Source: Chrysemys picta bellii (lineage: Eukaryota > Chordata > Testudines > Emydidae). From it: a stretch of DNA of 64,000 nucleotides. The stretch covers positions 127,138,943 to 127,202,942 of the forward strand of contig NC_088791.1 of assembly GCF_011386835.1 (NCBI RefSeq), written 5' to 3'. Within the stretch, counting starts at the first letter, position 1. Each line of letters starts with the position of its first letter. Below, piece by piece: positions 39,427-51,989 of this stretch. The position numbers were made by a program, and so were the translations under genes. Under the pieces are notes generated by a model. The model was given only the letters and a program-made list of their open reading frames with translations, did no database searches and was not told where the DNA came from.

Positions 39427-42400
39427 GTAAGCGGGCGGCGGGGCCGGCCAGCGGGAGGCGCCTTCCAGGGGAGCGGGGCGGGGGCTGCCGCCTCGTGGCA
39501 CTATCTAGGGGCGGACTGCCCCCCCCCCACGGGACTGTTGGGTGCCGACTTGTATGGGGACCGATTAAATTAATGATCATGCATCGGGACCACAAGTACC
39601 TGGAAACGTAGCTTCGTCCAGGGACCAGTAATACCCAGGAGTGACAGTGTTGCGGTTTTTGTCCTGGGGGCTGAAAGCACTTTACAAAGGTGAGTGTCTT
39701 TATCCCCAGTAATAGACGGGGAAGCACCGAGCCATGCTGGGTGGGCTCATATTTAGAAGGCACACACTCCAATTTAGTTAGCCTCTCAACATTTCCAGTG
39801 TTGGAAGATTACCTCTGCAGTTCTTACATGTGTAGCCCATCCTGCTTCCATTGAAACCAAGGACAAAACTTTCTTTAGTGGAAACCGAATCAGCCCCTGT
39901 GTGGGTATATATTTAGGTTGCGTTTACACTACTCATACCACTTGCGGTGGCTTGTAGGGTGTATGTAGCTACACGCCACAGTGACAAGCAGGCAGAGTCC
40001 ACACTGCGGTGTGTAGCTGCTTAGCTACTCATGTCAGTGAAAGGCTGTACAGCAGGGGTGAGGTAATGGGGAGCTGCTGGTGCCTTTCCCTATGGCAAAC
40101 ATACCTTTATATCTATAGGGCTTGATTGCCCACTACCTTGAACCTTAAGTCAAGGGTGGCCAACCTGATCCTGAGAAGGAGCCAGAATTTACCAACGTAC
40201 ATTGCCAAGGAGCCACAGTAATACATCAGCAGCCTCCCGTCAGCTCCCTCTCCCCACTCCCAGTGCCTCTCGCCCACTGGCAGCCTCCCCGATCAGCACC
40301 TCTCCACACCTCCCGATCAGCTGTTTTGTGGCATGCAGGAGGCTCTGGGTGGGAGGGAGAGGAGCGAGGGCATTGCAAGCTCCAGGGACAGGGTGGGAAG
40401 GGGTGTAGTGGGGGCAGGGCCTGTGGCAGAGCCAGGGGTTGAGCAGTGACATTGGAAAGTTGGCACCTGTAGCTCCAGCCCCAGAGTCAATGTCTATACA
40501 AGGAGCCACATATTAACTTCTGAAGAGCTACAGGTTGGCCACCCCTGCCTTAAGTAGTCATTTACACTAGTGCAGAGCAAGTGGAAGGTGGACTTAAGAC
40601 ACTACCAAATCAGAATGATAGCAACACTGCTGTAAATAACTGCACAAGGTACTGACAACTGAGAATCAGACCCATTATGTGTCTGTCTCTTCCAGTTATT
40701 TCATGGTCTGTGACACGTTTTTCACAGCCGTTAAGGAACATTAGAATATATAACCTTCCTTCAGTGTTATTAATGTATTAACAACTTTTTATTAGTATCA
40801 CATAAAACTAGATTCAGAATTGGTGAAATCGGGTTCAGTCCATTGATTTCAGTGGATTCGACCTGTTTATGACTGGTCTGAATTTGATCCATAGAGTGTT
40901 AGGGTTGAATTTTTTTACTATCAATGAGTCATTGGAAGGATAATTTCACTTAGATTTTCAATAAATCCTTGGATTTATGCCTGGGGCCTTTATGCCACAG
41001 ACACCTTAGTTACGAGGACTTGTGGCACCTTAGAGACTAACAAATTTATTAGAGCATAAGCTTTCGTGGACTACAGCCCACTTCTTCGGATGCATATAGA
41101 ATGGAACATATATTGAGGAGATATATATACACACATACAGAGAGCATAAACAGGTGGGAGTTGTCTTACCACCTCTGAGAGGCCAATTAATTAAGAGAAA
41201 AAAAACTTTTGAAGTGATAATCAAGCTAGCTCAGTACAGACAGTTAGATAACAAGTGTGAGAATACTTACAAGGGGAGATAGATTCAATGTTTGTAATGG
41301 CTCAGCCATTCCCAGTCCTTATTCAAACCAGAGTTGATTGTGTCTAGTTTGCATATCAATTCTAGCTCAGCAGTTTCTCGTTGGAGTCTGTTTTTGAAGT
41401 TTTTCTGTTGTATATATCTATTCCAGTGACATAATCATAGGACCTAATCACATCAGCCATACCATCAGGGGCTCGTTCACCTGCACATCTACCAATGTGA
41501 TATATGCCATCATGTGCCAGCAATGCCCCTCTGCCATGTACATTGGCCAAACCGGACAGTCTCTACGCAAAAGAATTAATGGACACAAATCTGACATCAG
41601 GAATCAAAATACTCAAAAACCAGTGGGAGAACACTTTAACCTGTCTGGTCATTCAGTGACAGACCTGCGGGTGGCTATATTACAACAGAAAAACTTCAAA
41701 AACAGACTCCAACGAGAAACTGCTGAGCTAGAATTGATATGCAAACTAGACACAATCAACTCTGGTTTGAATAAGGACTGGGAATGGCTGAGCCATTACA
41801 AACATTGAATCTATCTCCCCTTGTAAGTATTCTCACACTTGTTATCTAACTGTCTGTACTGAGCTAGCTTGATTATCACTTCAAAAGTTTTTTTTCTCTT
41901 AATTAATTGGCCTCTCAGAGGTGGTAAGAAAACTCCCACCTGTTTATGCTCTCTGTATGTGTGTGTGTGTGTGTGTATATCTCCTCAATATATGTTCCAT
42001 TCTATATGCATCCGAAGAAGTGGGCTGTAGTCCACGAAAGCTTATGCTCTAATAAATTTGTTAGTCTCTAAGGTGCCACAAGTCCTCCTGTTCTTCTTTT
42101 TGCGGATACAGACTAACACGGCTGCTACTCTGAAACCTTAGTTACGAGGGAATAAAATGGACCAGTGGTCCATCTGATCCAGTATCCTGTCATCAGTAAT
42201 GGCCAGTGCTAGATGCTCCTGAGGAGGGTGCAAGAAATCATGTACACCTCTACCCCGATATAGCACTGTCCTCGGGAGCCAAAAAATCTTACTGCGTTAT
42301 AGGTGAAACCACATAATATCGAACTTGCTTTGATCCGCCGGCATGCGCAGCCCCGCCCCCCCGTAGCACTGCTTTACCGCGTTATACCCAAATTCGTGTT

Positions 42401-45400
42401 ATATCGGGTCGCGTTATATCGGGGTAGAGGTGTACTTGGCAATTGTCGGACAGTCTGCCCACACAGGTAAAGTAACTAGACAACTGAAGACCAGTGTCTT
42501 GCACAGGGACATTCATCATTTGGCTTTTGCCATGACATATGTGTCTACCACATGATTTTAAAAGTTTAAAAGATAAATCCTCACCTGATGTAAATCTGTA
42601 TATCTCCACTTAATGGAACTATTCTGATCTATACCATCTGAGGATCTGGCCCAAAGACTTTTGCACTAGTATATTGAATCAATTTGCAGGCGAGACAAAC
42701 ATAAGAAATGAAAGATAAACCTAACAAAGGATTCTATAAATGTTTTTGTTGGTTTAATTAAAATAGTGTAATGTATTCACCATGTGAAAGATAACATTCG
42801 GAGTGGGGGTTGTCCTGTGCGCTGAAATTAAGCATAGCACAAAGTAGAAAGATCCTGCAAGCCTACAAAATATACAGTATATTCGTGCTTCCAGTCACAT
42901 TTTTAAAGTGCCCGTATACTACATACGGGCATAGATTTTAATATTATCAGTTCTGTTTAGCTGCCTCTTCTGAAGAAGTTTGAAGCAAGCCAGTATCTGA
43001 CTTCTGAACACTCCACAAATGTTGGAAAAGAGACTGAATCAAAAAGGGCAGGGAGTGTGCAGAGTGGTTCACTGGCATGGGAATGGGAGTCTGGAGACCT
43101 TATCTCTAGTCTTAACTGCCATTAACTTGTTGTGTGATCTTAGGTCAATTACTTTCCCTCTTTATGCACCTTACCTCATCTGTAATACGGGGTTAATTAT
43201 GTTTACCAGTCTTTGTAAATATGCTCTGAGATATTTAGCTTTTTTCATTTATAGAAGAGTTAATTTAATTTAGAGCTCATTCTTCTCAGCATCAGGAATT
43301 TCTGAAAAGCATGCAAATACACAACCAAATCAAAAATGAATATGAATTAACATATACACAGTATGAATATGTACAAATAAGGTGTAAAATTACAAATAAA
43401 GAAAGATTATTATAAGAACAGATTAGAAAAACCAGTTGGAAGCCTCAGCATAGCAAATAATTCATCACTGCAATTCTATTGATATCTTGGCATGCAGTTA
43501 GTGGAATGACTAGCATTTCAGATGCTCTCAGGTTGGGATTCTGGACAATTCAGATGAGTACTAAAGATCTGTGTGATTTGGAACAGTTCTTTTCTGGGTA
43601 TTTTCTGGACAAGAGAAAACTGTTCAGAGAAGGTATGTAGCTGGTACAGTAGTTCAGAATTTGTATAATCTGTCCAGTCTTTATCTGTCCATTTTATGCC
43701 TAGAATCTACCAAAGGAAGCATGTTTAATTTTTCCTTAACTTATTACTGAAATTGTAAAGAACTTTATTAATCAAATATTTCCTTATAACAGTTTATATT
43801 TAGAATCCAGTACTGCATGGTTTTGAACTTTATTTATCATTTGAAGGTATTCTAGGACTTCTGCTGCTTTCATACATCATAAGATCAGACTTTGTTTCTT
43901 CACCTAATCAGCATATTCAGCAATCCTAGGCAGTATCGCACCATATGTTTTTACTACTGTGATCTGTTTTGAGGGCACTTGCTTAATCCAAATACAGAAT
44001 AATTAATACCTAGCATTTTTCATCCAAGGATCTAAAAGTGCTTTACCAAGACAATTAAGGATTATTATCCCACCTTTATAGATACAAAAAGAGATTAAGT
44101 CACTTGGCCAAGGTCACACAGAAAATCTGTGGATGAGTCAAGGACAGAACCCCAGTTGCATGCTGAAAACACCAGACACCATGCTTCACACTGTGAAGGT
44201 TGAAAATTCCCTCTTACCGCCATCTCCGCCTCCAACAGATGTTTGAGTCAAAATGGTACATTTTACAGAAGTGCACAAATGTTTTAGAACTGAAAACTAT
44301 TATAACTCTTAAGTGAGTGTCAAAAACCTTTACAACTATTTAATATATGTAAATGGATGAAAGATAAGTAACTTAAGTAGGAATGTCCTCTACAGTGGAA
44401 GAAACATTTCATCTAATGTATTGGAGCTCAACCTAACCTTGTAATGTTATTTTGTTTCGGAATAAGAATGTACCTGTTGCTATTAGTATGAAGTGAACAA
44501 ACAGGAAGATTATTGTTGGATTTTCTTTTTGCAGCCACATACTTTAAATAGTAAAGTGCCTGTAATTTACCATTAAAGCCATTTCACTGGCAATAACGTA
44601 ATTCACAGCTGTCTAGAATTATAATTTTGCAAGGCAAATACATTCATTTCTGGCTCAAGTGGACATTTTAATATACAAGGTTGGACTAGAGCCGGTAAAC
44701 AGTAAATATTTTCAATAGAATAAATAATTTTTACAGAGTTTAATTTTTTTCATTATAATAGGTTGATAAGGATGCTTTGGATACTCAAATCAATGATAAG
44801 AAGATTCAAGAGGCAAATGAGAAAGCACGACATGAGACAATTGGTATATTTATTGCTATATAAAGAATACAATTTTATATTAGTATATGTAAACATTTGT
44901 ACGCTGTTTTGCAATCTTTTCTCTCCATTTTCTCCTTTTTAAATGTTTTCACCAGTCTTTTCCTGAATATTTGCTGCCGTGGAAATATAGGCCAAGATGT
45001 TAAAAATTGGTACCAAAAGTTAGGCACCTCTATAAGTGGTCTGAAGCCTACTCCTGGGGGAATTCTGCGCAGCTCTGCATGCACATAATTCATGTGCTGC
45101 ACATCATTTTTTTCCCCCCACAGGCAATAACTTCTGCCAGAAAGTTGCTGCAGTTATGCTTTTTGCCTACCAGGGGTTGGTGTGGCACTAGAACAGAGCA
45201 GCCACTCCCGAGCAACCCCCAGCTGCGATAGGGAAGGGAAGAGGATGCCTTCTTCACAATGCTGGTGGGGCTAGGTCAGGAGATAGGGGATATGAGGGGA
45301 CAGACAGTGTGGGGCACATGGGGCTGCTGGGGGGGGTCACAAATGGGGGTTCATAAGGGTTATTGGGGGAGGACACACTGGGGCAGGGGCTGAATGGGAG

Positions 45401-48400
45401 TGGAGGCACAGAGCCACATAGGGACAGGGGGAGGGATGCAGGGACACATGGGGGAAGGGGAGTGGCTGAGTGGGGCCAGATGGGGAAAGGGGGAGGGGAT
45501 GAAGGGCCACATGGGGAAAGGGGGAGGGGGTGGCTGAGTAGGGGCACAGGGCCACATGGGGATGAGGAGGAGGTGCAGGGACACATGGGGAAAGGGGTGT
45601 CTGAGTGGGGGTACAGGGACATGGGACAAGCGGGTGCAGGGACACATGGGGATTGGAGGAGAGGGTGCAGAGACACATAGGGTGACTGAGAGGTGCAGAG
45701 ACACATAGGGTGAGTGAGAGGTGCAAGGGGACAGGGGAAGATGTGTCTGACTGAATGGGAGAGGCCAGGGGTCAGCCAGAGTCTGCCTGGGGAGGCTGCC
45801 TAACAATTCTTCCCGGCCGCCCCCCCCAAAACCTGTTCCATATTTCTCCCATCCACACCCAACAACCCTCCAGGTTCACTCACAGGCTCCTTCCTTTTCC
45901 CTCAGCTCCTCTGTTACCCCTGACTCCCCCAAGCCTTTGCACTGCTTCTGGGAGGGGGGGCTCACAGTTCTGTATTGTAGTTGAAATGAATTACACAAAG
46001 TTCTGTATTTATATGCCTAGTAAGGAATCTATTTGACAAAAAACATTTCCTGAATCTTTTTCATTGCCTGTATTATTAAAGACATACTTGCTGACAGGTA
46101 TTTTGAAATAAGTTACCAGAATAATTGAAACTGGTGTGATTATATTGTGTTATTTTGACAAATAAAATATGTAGAATTTTGCAGAATTTTGAAATATTAT
46201 GTTTAGAATTTTTAATTTTTTGGCACAGAATTCCCCCAGGAGTAGAAGACAACGGGAAGTGTTGGCTTTTCAGCCCTTTTGAAAATCAATTTAACTTAAA
46301 ACATATCAGTAGTCCCAATGAACCCTGTGCGGAAAGTTAAGCTTATGCATAGGGCTACGATTTTGTCACAGAGGTCACGGAATCTGTGACTTCCAGAGAC
46401 CTCGGTGACTTGAGCTTGCAGCGCCTGGGAGCTGCAGGTCCCCCCATTGCCCGTGGTGGCTGGGAACTGAGAGGCCCCAACTCCCAGCCACCAGGGGCAG
46501 AGCAGGGAGTGTCCTGGGAGCTCTCAGCCGCTGTGGGCGGTGGGGGTGCCCCACAGTTCCTGGTTGCCATGGACAATGGATGCCCCGCAGCTCAGAGCCC
46601 CGGGCAAAGGCCCTGCAGCTCCCTATTTGTCATGCATATTTTTAGTAAAAGTCACGGATAGGTCACGGGCTTCCATGAATTATTTTTTATTGCCTGTGAC
46701 CTGTCCGTGATTTTTATTAAAAATATGCATGACAAAATCTTAGCCTTAATTATGCATAATACTTTAAAGGATCAGACTTAGGATCCTCACTTTAGGCACT
46801 CATTTTGAAAGCATATGCTGTAGGAATCACCTACCGCTGTATCAGCAAATAAAGATACATATGCACTAAAATGGTAATAGTTATCTGAGTAAATTTGTAT
46901 TTCCTTGGTTCCACATTTAGTTTCTAGATATAAATTAATTTCATAAACCTTGTCCATATGTGAGCACATGACTGATTATGTTTTTCCCTCTTAATTCAGA
47001 CATACAAAAATAAATAGGATATACTTTCTATTTCACCTTTGAAACAATATCTATCATCACTTGAGGGGGAAAAGATTTTTTTTCCACACTGGGTAAATAT
47101 TGCCGTACCTACTTAGGTGAAACTTCCACTAAAGTCCATGGAAGTTTTCTATCAATAAGGTCTTTAGGGTTTAGCCCACTCTTTATATTTGGATTTTTTT
47201 TTATAGTACATCATGTATATGCTACATGCCATTAGGAAAGTGTATTTTAATTAATCTGATTCGGGGGTGGGGGTGTAAAGTACTCATCAATTTACTTGGG
47301 GAAGGCTGTACAGTTCTGCAAATATTAATAGAACCTGTGCCACTGAAGCACATGCATTGCAATAACTCTTTACTCCTAGAGGTGCTCATTATGGACAGCC
47401 ATCTGTATATAGATTATTTGTGATAGAAACATAAATAATCTATACCAGGGTTGTGAGTAGGAGCCATTGCTGAGTCGGGGCATACACACATAATTATGCT
47501 GACCACATCCCCTGACCTCGAGGCTGCACCATGGTTTACCGTGGTTGGAATGCCCCTCTATGGTTTCATTTACAAAGGGCCCACAGAGTAACCTCTCTGT
47601 GGGTTCAAGAATTGCCAAAATATAGTAGCCAGCTTCCGCACTGCACAGCCGCTGCTGGTCATGATTTTCCTGGCAGGCATTGATTCACAATATCTAACAG
47701 AATTTGCCCTTTAGGAAACTTCCAGAACACACGCATTCTGACAGAGGCAATGATATTTACTTGTGAATTATAATTAAACTGTTAGACTGTGTACTCCGTG
47801 GGATGGGATCAGTTGCAATGTTGGAACTGGAGGAGGGAATTAACAATAAACTCTCCAAAAAGGGATGGTGTTTGCCAGTATTTTTTCCAAGCTATATCAT
47901 TGGTGGTACATCATTTTAGAGCTCATGATTAGTTATTTTTATAGTTTCTTATGTTCCTAATAAGTAACTGTGTTTCAGTCACTACTGCAAATTAGTAGTA
48001 GATGCTGAGGAATTGCTCTACAGTACCTAGGATTGATATGCTACACAAAATGTGATAAAATAGACCTATCTAATTTTATTAGCAGTCTTATCTTCTGTCT
48101 TTATTTTATGTATATTTTTTTATTATATTTTCCAGCAAGTTTCTGGTGCCAAAAGTGATTCTTAAAAATTGAGAGGTTTTATAATAGTGCTATTCAATCA
48201 GTTTAGAAAAATCATTTGCCAGCTTTGACCTTCTAAATGACTTAAGTCTAGTAGATTTATTTTCTAGTCTTTTTTTCAAGATCACATTCTTCATTTTTTA
48301 CAACCCCCTGTACATTTTGAATCTCGCAGTTTCACCTTGTTTATAATCTTTTTGTAGCTGGTGAAATGAAGCAAAATGACAAGATCATCTGTATGTTAGA

Positions 48401-49572
48401 AGAACGACAGAAAGAGGACATCAAAAACCTAAACAAAGCTGTCACTGAGTTTCAACAGAATTTTCAGAAGCCAGAAACTCGGCGTGAGTTTGATTTGTCT
48501 GACCCACAGGCCCTGAAGAAGGATACTCCTGCTCGCCTCTCTGATAATGACCCTCGATGTACTATATCTGGCTTGCAGAAGTTTCTAGGAGAAGATTTAA
48601 ACCATGATCGGAGGGTGAAATTTCAAAAGGAGCAGTCAAGAGAATGGTCTCTACAGCAACAGAGAGACTGGAAGAATGCATTAGCAGACCAGAAATTTGC
48701 AGGTAACAAACGAAGGTAGAAGTTTGATTTTCATGCTCTTTTTTTTTTTTACAAGTTCTACTGTGAATAATTCGCAAAACTGTAGAATATCCCATTATGC
48801 CAGTCTGTGATATAGGAAAATTTCAGTGTATTCAATACTCATTTCATAAAAGTGCTGTTGGAATTTTAACTTCACATAGACATCCTCTACAGACTGACAA
48901 AAATGAACTTGTTTTAACGTCTCAGTTAAAGTACCTGTATTGAGAACTTATGATGATCCCATGAATTTCTAATCTTCTTTTCCCCTATACACCTGAAATT
49001 GAGAGACTGAGTGGTTTAAAAAAAGCTTGTGTATTTTCAATGTTTGATTCAATGAAGTCAAGGTGGTTGTTATGCTTTTATACTAATGTTACAGTAGATA
49101 AAATGAAGCTCTGATTTATTTTTTAGTTTCTGTCCTGAAAAAAAGTGTTTTCTGGGGATAGTTACAATATTTTTTAAAAACATTGTCCAAACAAGTTTTG
49201 AACAAAAGAGTAAATAAAGTTTGCTTCGTTTTTTACATTTCTAACCTGGATTGCTTGATATGTTAATTTACTGACTCATTAAATATTCTATGATGACAAA
49301 CCTTAGCCATGGAATTTGGAAAGGGATACATGAGGTGGCTTTCTGTTTAATATTATGTGAATAGTTCATCAGCTAACAACTGTTTTAAAATGACAATTAT
49401 ATATGCATGGATGATCAACCTTATCAACTAAATTCTGTTTTAATCTAATTTAGAGGATCTCCATGACAAGAACAGGATAGACCTAGATCAAAAGGCTATG
49501 GAGCTACAAAGAAAAGACGTAGAAACCAGACAAGCTGTTTGTGCAGCTACCAAGGATTTTAATAGAACCGAG
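39310..49572 (+). CDS. RIBC2: RIBC2, RIB43A-domain ciliary microtubule protein (exons 1-4, 3' part outside window)
   Basis: Four exons with GT-AG borders join in frame (663 bp, 221 residues). The sequence is charged and helical, rich in Arg, Glu and Gln, with the family's N-terminal R-I-F-N-A-R-x-R-T-I-G and Q-K-F-A-G followed by long coiled coil, as in the RIB43A family. Known: RIBC2 is a microtubule inner protein at the inner junction or ribbon of doublet microtubules in motile cilia and sperm flagella. The human protein is about 380 residues, so about 150 C-terminal residues should lie right of the window; I see no further exon up to 64000. The start is chosen for gcaccATG at the edge of the CpG island and for matching the family's short N-terminus. 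It is head to head with SMC1B. Intron 4 is enlarged by L1 and other insertions. Confidence 0.88.
39427..40150. other. RIBC2 intron 1, first part
   Basis: The CpG island fades by about 39540. From 39910 to 40080 a diverged MITE-like stretch (GCGTTTACACTACTCATACC) is seen. No exon. Confidence 0.4.
40151..40547. mobile_element. hAT MITE (397 bp) with 8-bp target duplication
   Basis: Ends CAAGGGTGGCCAACCTG and CAGGTTGGCCACCCCTG; exact duplication CCTTAAGT at 40143-40150 and 40548-40555. Confidence 0.9.
41018..42134 (+). mobile_element. Penelope-like element with inverted 5' arm (copy 2)
   Basis: Sense part about 41430-42134 encodes a Cys-x2-Cys then GIY-YIG endonuclease ([32 protein letters not shown]) to [13 protein letters not shown], then tail and AATAAA. 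The left part 41018-41425 is the reverse complement of the 3' end (about 41690-42090), so the insertion is a partial head-to-head dimer. Identical 15-bp flanks ACCTTAGTTACGAGG (41003-41017, 42135-42149) show a single insertion event. Joined or inverted partial copies are usual for Penelope-like elements. The reverse-transcriptase part is missing. Confidence 0.88.
42245..42432. mobile_element. TA-flanked MITE (copy B, 188 bp)
   Basis: Inverted ends CACCTCTACCCCGATATA and TATATCGGGGTAGAGGTG, flanked by TA (42243-42244, 42433-42434). Same family as 11935-12129, better preserved. Confidence 0.82.
43060..43205 (+). mobile_element. MIR-type core SINE, plus orientation
   Basis: Reads TTGTTGTGTGATCTTAGGTC, then ACCTCATCTGTAATACGGGG, the MIR core, after GGGAGTCTGGAGACC. 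An ancient amniote-wide family. Confidence 0.75.
44065..44165 (-). mobile_element. MIR-type core SINE, minus orientation
   Basis: GAGATTAAGTCACTTGGCCA with AGGTCACACAG is the MIR core on the minus strand. Confidence 0.7.
44762..44843 (+). CDS. RIBC2: RIBC2 exon 2
   Basis: 82 bp: VDKDALDTQINDKKIQEANE then KARHETI plus one base. Acceptor TAATAG|GTTGAT, donor ATTG|GTATAT, phase 1 out. Confidence 0.86.
45051..46242. mobile_element. TA-flanked element, CTCCTGGGGG ends (copy 1, 1192 bp)
   Basis: Ends CTCCTGGGGGAATTCTG and CAGAATTCCCCCAGGAG, flanked by TA (45049-45050, 46243-46244). The right part has TTTGACAAATAAAATATG and repeated AATTTT shared with copy 2 at 52905-53889. Probably a non-autonomous mariner-type element; the centre is filled by a G-rich minisatellite. 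Confidence 0.8.
45290..45735. repeat. G-rich minisatellite
   Basis: Many degenerate units built on GGGACACATGGGGAAAGGG, with dense G-runs on the plus strand. Open frames across it on either strand are repeat artefacts. Confidence 0.85.
46351..46749. mobile_element. hAT-like MITE (~399 bp)
   Basis: Ends AGGGCTACGATTTTGTCA and TGACAAAATCTTAGCCTT; TTATGCAT occurs at 46343-46350 and 46750-46757, the right one two bases off the inverted end. Contains ACGGATAGGTCACGGGC and its inverted partner. Confidence 0.75.
46758..48357. other. RIBC2 intron 2, no gene seen
   Basis: Includes an ancient-repeat motif near 47120 (CACTAAAGTCCATGGAAG). No exon seen. Confidence 0.5.
48358..48702 (+). CDS. RIBC2: RIBC2 exon 3
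   Basis: 345 bp, the largest exon seen. Contains LEERQKEDIKNLNKAVTEFQ, then EFDLSDPQALKKDTPARLSD, DPRCTISGLQKFLGEDLNHD and WKNALADQKFA, all typical of RIB43A proteins. Acceptor TTGTAG|CTGGTG, donor GCAG|GTAAC. Confidence 0.92.
48703..49453. other. RIBC2 intron 3, no gene seen
   Basis: AT-rich, nothing recognised. Confidence 0.5.
49454..49572 (+). CDS. RIBC2: RIBC2 exon 4
   Basis: 119 bp: EDLHDKNRIDLDQKAMELQR, then KDVETRQAVCAATKDFNRTE. Acceptor TTTAG|AGGATC, donor GAG|GTAAAT, phase 0 out. Confidence 0.88.
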
Positions 49573-50085
49573 GTAAATTAATATTGGTTATAAAGAGGAA
49601 GGAATTGAGCAATTATTTTTTTTGAAAAGTCATGTAACAAAGTACAATGAGTAATGATGTTGCCAAAAAGATTTGTCAGCAATTGAGTTCAAATGTTATT
49701 TTAGTAATCAGAAAATACGTTTTATGCACTTCTCTAAAGATATCCTCGGCCAGTTTCCAGGAGCCAGCAGGGGAAAATGTCTGCCTAGACTGGAGCTTTT
49801 GCTCAGCCTCACTAAAAACTGTCAACATCCACTTGTACTAACACCACAGTTTTTTGTCTCTGCATGGCTCATCCTGCTCTTTAACATCATAGTAGCAAAT
49901 GGATCTGGTTTTGAACTCCCCAGACTCACCAGAAATTGTGAAGAATCAGAGGGTCTCTGATAGCGCTGTGCATGGCAGCATGGCAGCATTCGAGAAGGAG
50001 TAAGTTTACAGTAGGCCTGGAGCAAGTCTACAATATGATAAAGCAGATAGCTGAAGAACAGATCCTGCTTATGAAAATATCATAG

Positions 50086-50304
50086 CAGGGGTTCTCAAAC
50101 TGAAGGTCAGGACCCCTCAGGGGGTAGGGAGATTATTACATGGGGGGTCGTGAGCTGTCAGCCTCCGCCCCAAACCGCGCTTTTCCTCCAGCATTTATAA
50201 TGGTGTTAAATATATTAAAAAGTGTTAGTAATTTCTAAGGGGGATTGCACTCAGACGCTCGCTATGTGAAAGGGGTCACCAGTTAAAAAGTTTGAGAACC
50301 ACTG
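50086..50304. mobile_element. hAT MITE (219 bp) with 8-bp target duplication
   Basis: Ends CAGGGGTTCTCAAACT and AGTTTGAGAACCACTG, a Charlie-type terminus. Flanks TATCATAG (50078-50085) and TATCAGAG (50305-50312) differ by one base. Confidence 0.88.
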
Positions 50305-50334
50305 TATCAGAGAATATCTCTGAAATTAAAACCA

Positions 50335-51130
50335 TAACTGCAGCACACCAGTTCAGTTTGCAGGGGCTAATCTCCAGGATCAGGGAGGCAGAAGTTAGAA
50401 GACAATATGAACTCTATTATGATCCGTGCAGACCAACCATGTCTGATCCAAAAGCTGAAAGATAGAATCGATCTGTAAGGACAGTCCAGAAGAAATAATT
50501 TGAGGGTGGTTGGATACCCTGAGGAAATGGGAAAAGACCTGTACAACTTTTGTGTAAGACACTATTTGAGATTCTTTCCTTATACCCAGACACAGAGCTG
50601 AATATAGAAAGGACCCATTGCTCCTAGCCCCAAACCCTCGACTAATTCCAAGCCAAGCATTTATATTAAATTTTCCAAAACACAATGTGAAAGAATCCAT
50701 TCTTTAAAAAAAAAAAAAAAAAAAAACCCTGAGAAAAAGGAAACCTGAGCTGGAAAGGGCATAGAATAGTGGTATTTCCCAACTACAGCCAGGAGGTAAT
50801 TGAAAAAAGAGCCCTATTAAATATGTCAAGGAAGCAGGCCAAGGAGAAAGGACTGACCTATTTTATAGCCTTCCAAGCTCTTTTTAAGATCAAGGTGGAT
50901 AGCCAGGCCCTTAGCTTCTCTAAACTGGGAGTAGCAGAGAACTACATTGTATTGTTTTTCTATAGAACCAAAATTACATTGCCATGGGATTTGCTATTCA
51001 ACACTTGTGATGCTGGGTTGTTGTTGACAGAAGTGAAGGGACCCAGAGAAGTGCCCACCTCAGCTCTGTACCTCCCATATCCTCCATTGTACCCATATTT
51101 AAAGCCAGGCAGAACCATCAGACATTCATA
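50335..51130 (+). pseudogene. L1 ORF1 remnant
   Basis: Broken frames resemble L1 ORF1: RIDLRTVQKK, then VVGYPEEMGKDLYNFC and, after an A-run at 50706-50726, VVFPNYSQEVIEKRALLNMS, RKQAKEKGLTYF and LFKIKVDSQALSFSK. The nucleic-acid-binding core is suggested but heavily decayed. Confidence 0.55.
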
Positions 51131-51989
51131 GACTCAAATCAGCACAACACATCCCACTGAGCAAGAATCCGGACCAACCTGACTCCAGTGGAGACAGTAA
51201 CTATATCCTATACACTCTTTGAAACACCAGGTTGATTGCTTTGCTTAACAAACTATACGAATTGCAGTTGGTCATCTATCAGTCCAGATCTCCTGACTGT
51301 ATTTCTTCTAATAATGGTTATGGGCTTTTTTCCCCATTGGTTTTGTGCTTCCAGAAGGAAGAGGAGTGGGGTGTGGGAAGGGTTGCTTTACTTAATGCTT
51401 TTAAGAACAGCATACTGGTAATGTATTCCATTTAAATTGCAGATGTTGATATTGGGTAACGTTCACAGGGATGAGGGCATTATTTCACTTCCGGTGTGTT
51501 TTTAAAGAGCTGGCCATTGGAGAGCCATACACTGGGATTTTGGACCGACCTGTATATAGGAGGTGGTAAAGTAGTTTCTTGTTTCTCATCCCTCATTTTT
51601 CCAGTGGATCCACAAGCAGATATATGTCTGGTAGGACTCTAGCCTCCGATGCATAGTTATGTGCATTTAGACCAGAAACCTTATTTAAAATGTATTCAGC
51701 AATGTTCATCCTTTCCCCCCTTATCTCCTGCCTTTTGTGTGGGGAAGCACCAAGGGGCAGGATTGGGCATATTCATATATTTTGCATTTGATGTGGAACA
51801 GAGAGGATGTGTTCATTCAGGCTACCCCTCTAACTTCCTGATTTTTTTTATCCCACTCTGACTTGAGAGCATTGGTCTTTCACGCCTTTGCCTTATTTTA
51901 CAACCCCCTATCCTACCTCCTCTTAACTCTTTCTTACCTACTTAACCTCTAGCCACTCTAGCTTCTCTTCTCCATCTAAATGCCTTTGT
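51131..51989. other. Spacer after L1 ORF1 remnant
   Basis: Probable L1 inter-ORF or unrelated intron sequence; no domain seen. Confidence 0.35.

Larger units (their letters stand above)
42435..44761. other. RIBC2 intron 1, right part
   Basis: Apart from the two MIR cores nothing is recognised; no exon seen before 44762. Confidence 0.5.

Noticed and set aside
45254..45806. Overlapping Cys/Pro-rich ORFs on the minus strand and a Gly-rich one on the plus strand
   Set aside because: All lie in the G-rich minisatellite inside a MITE; three frames are open at once, a low-complexity artefact.
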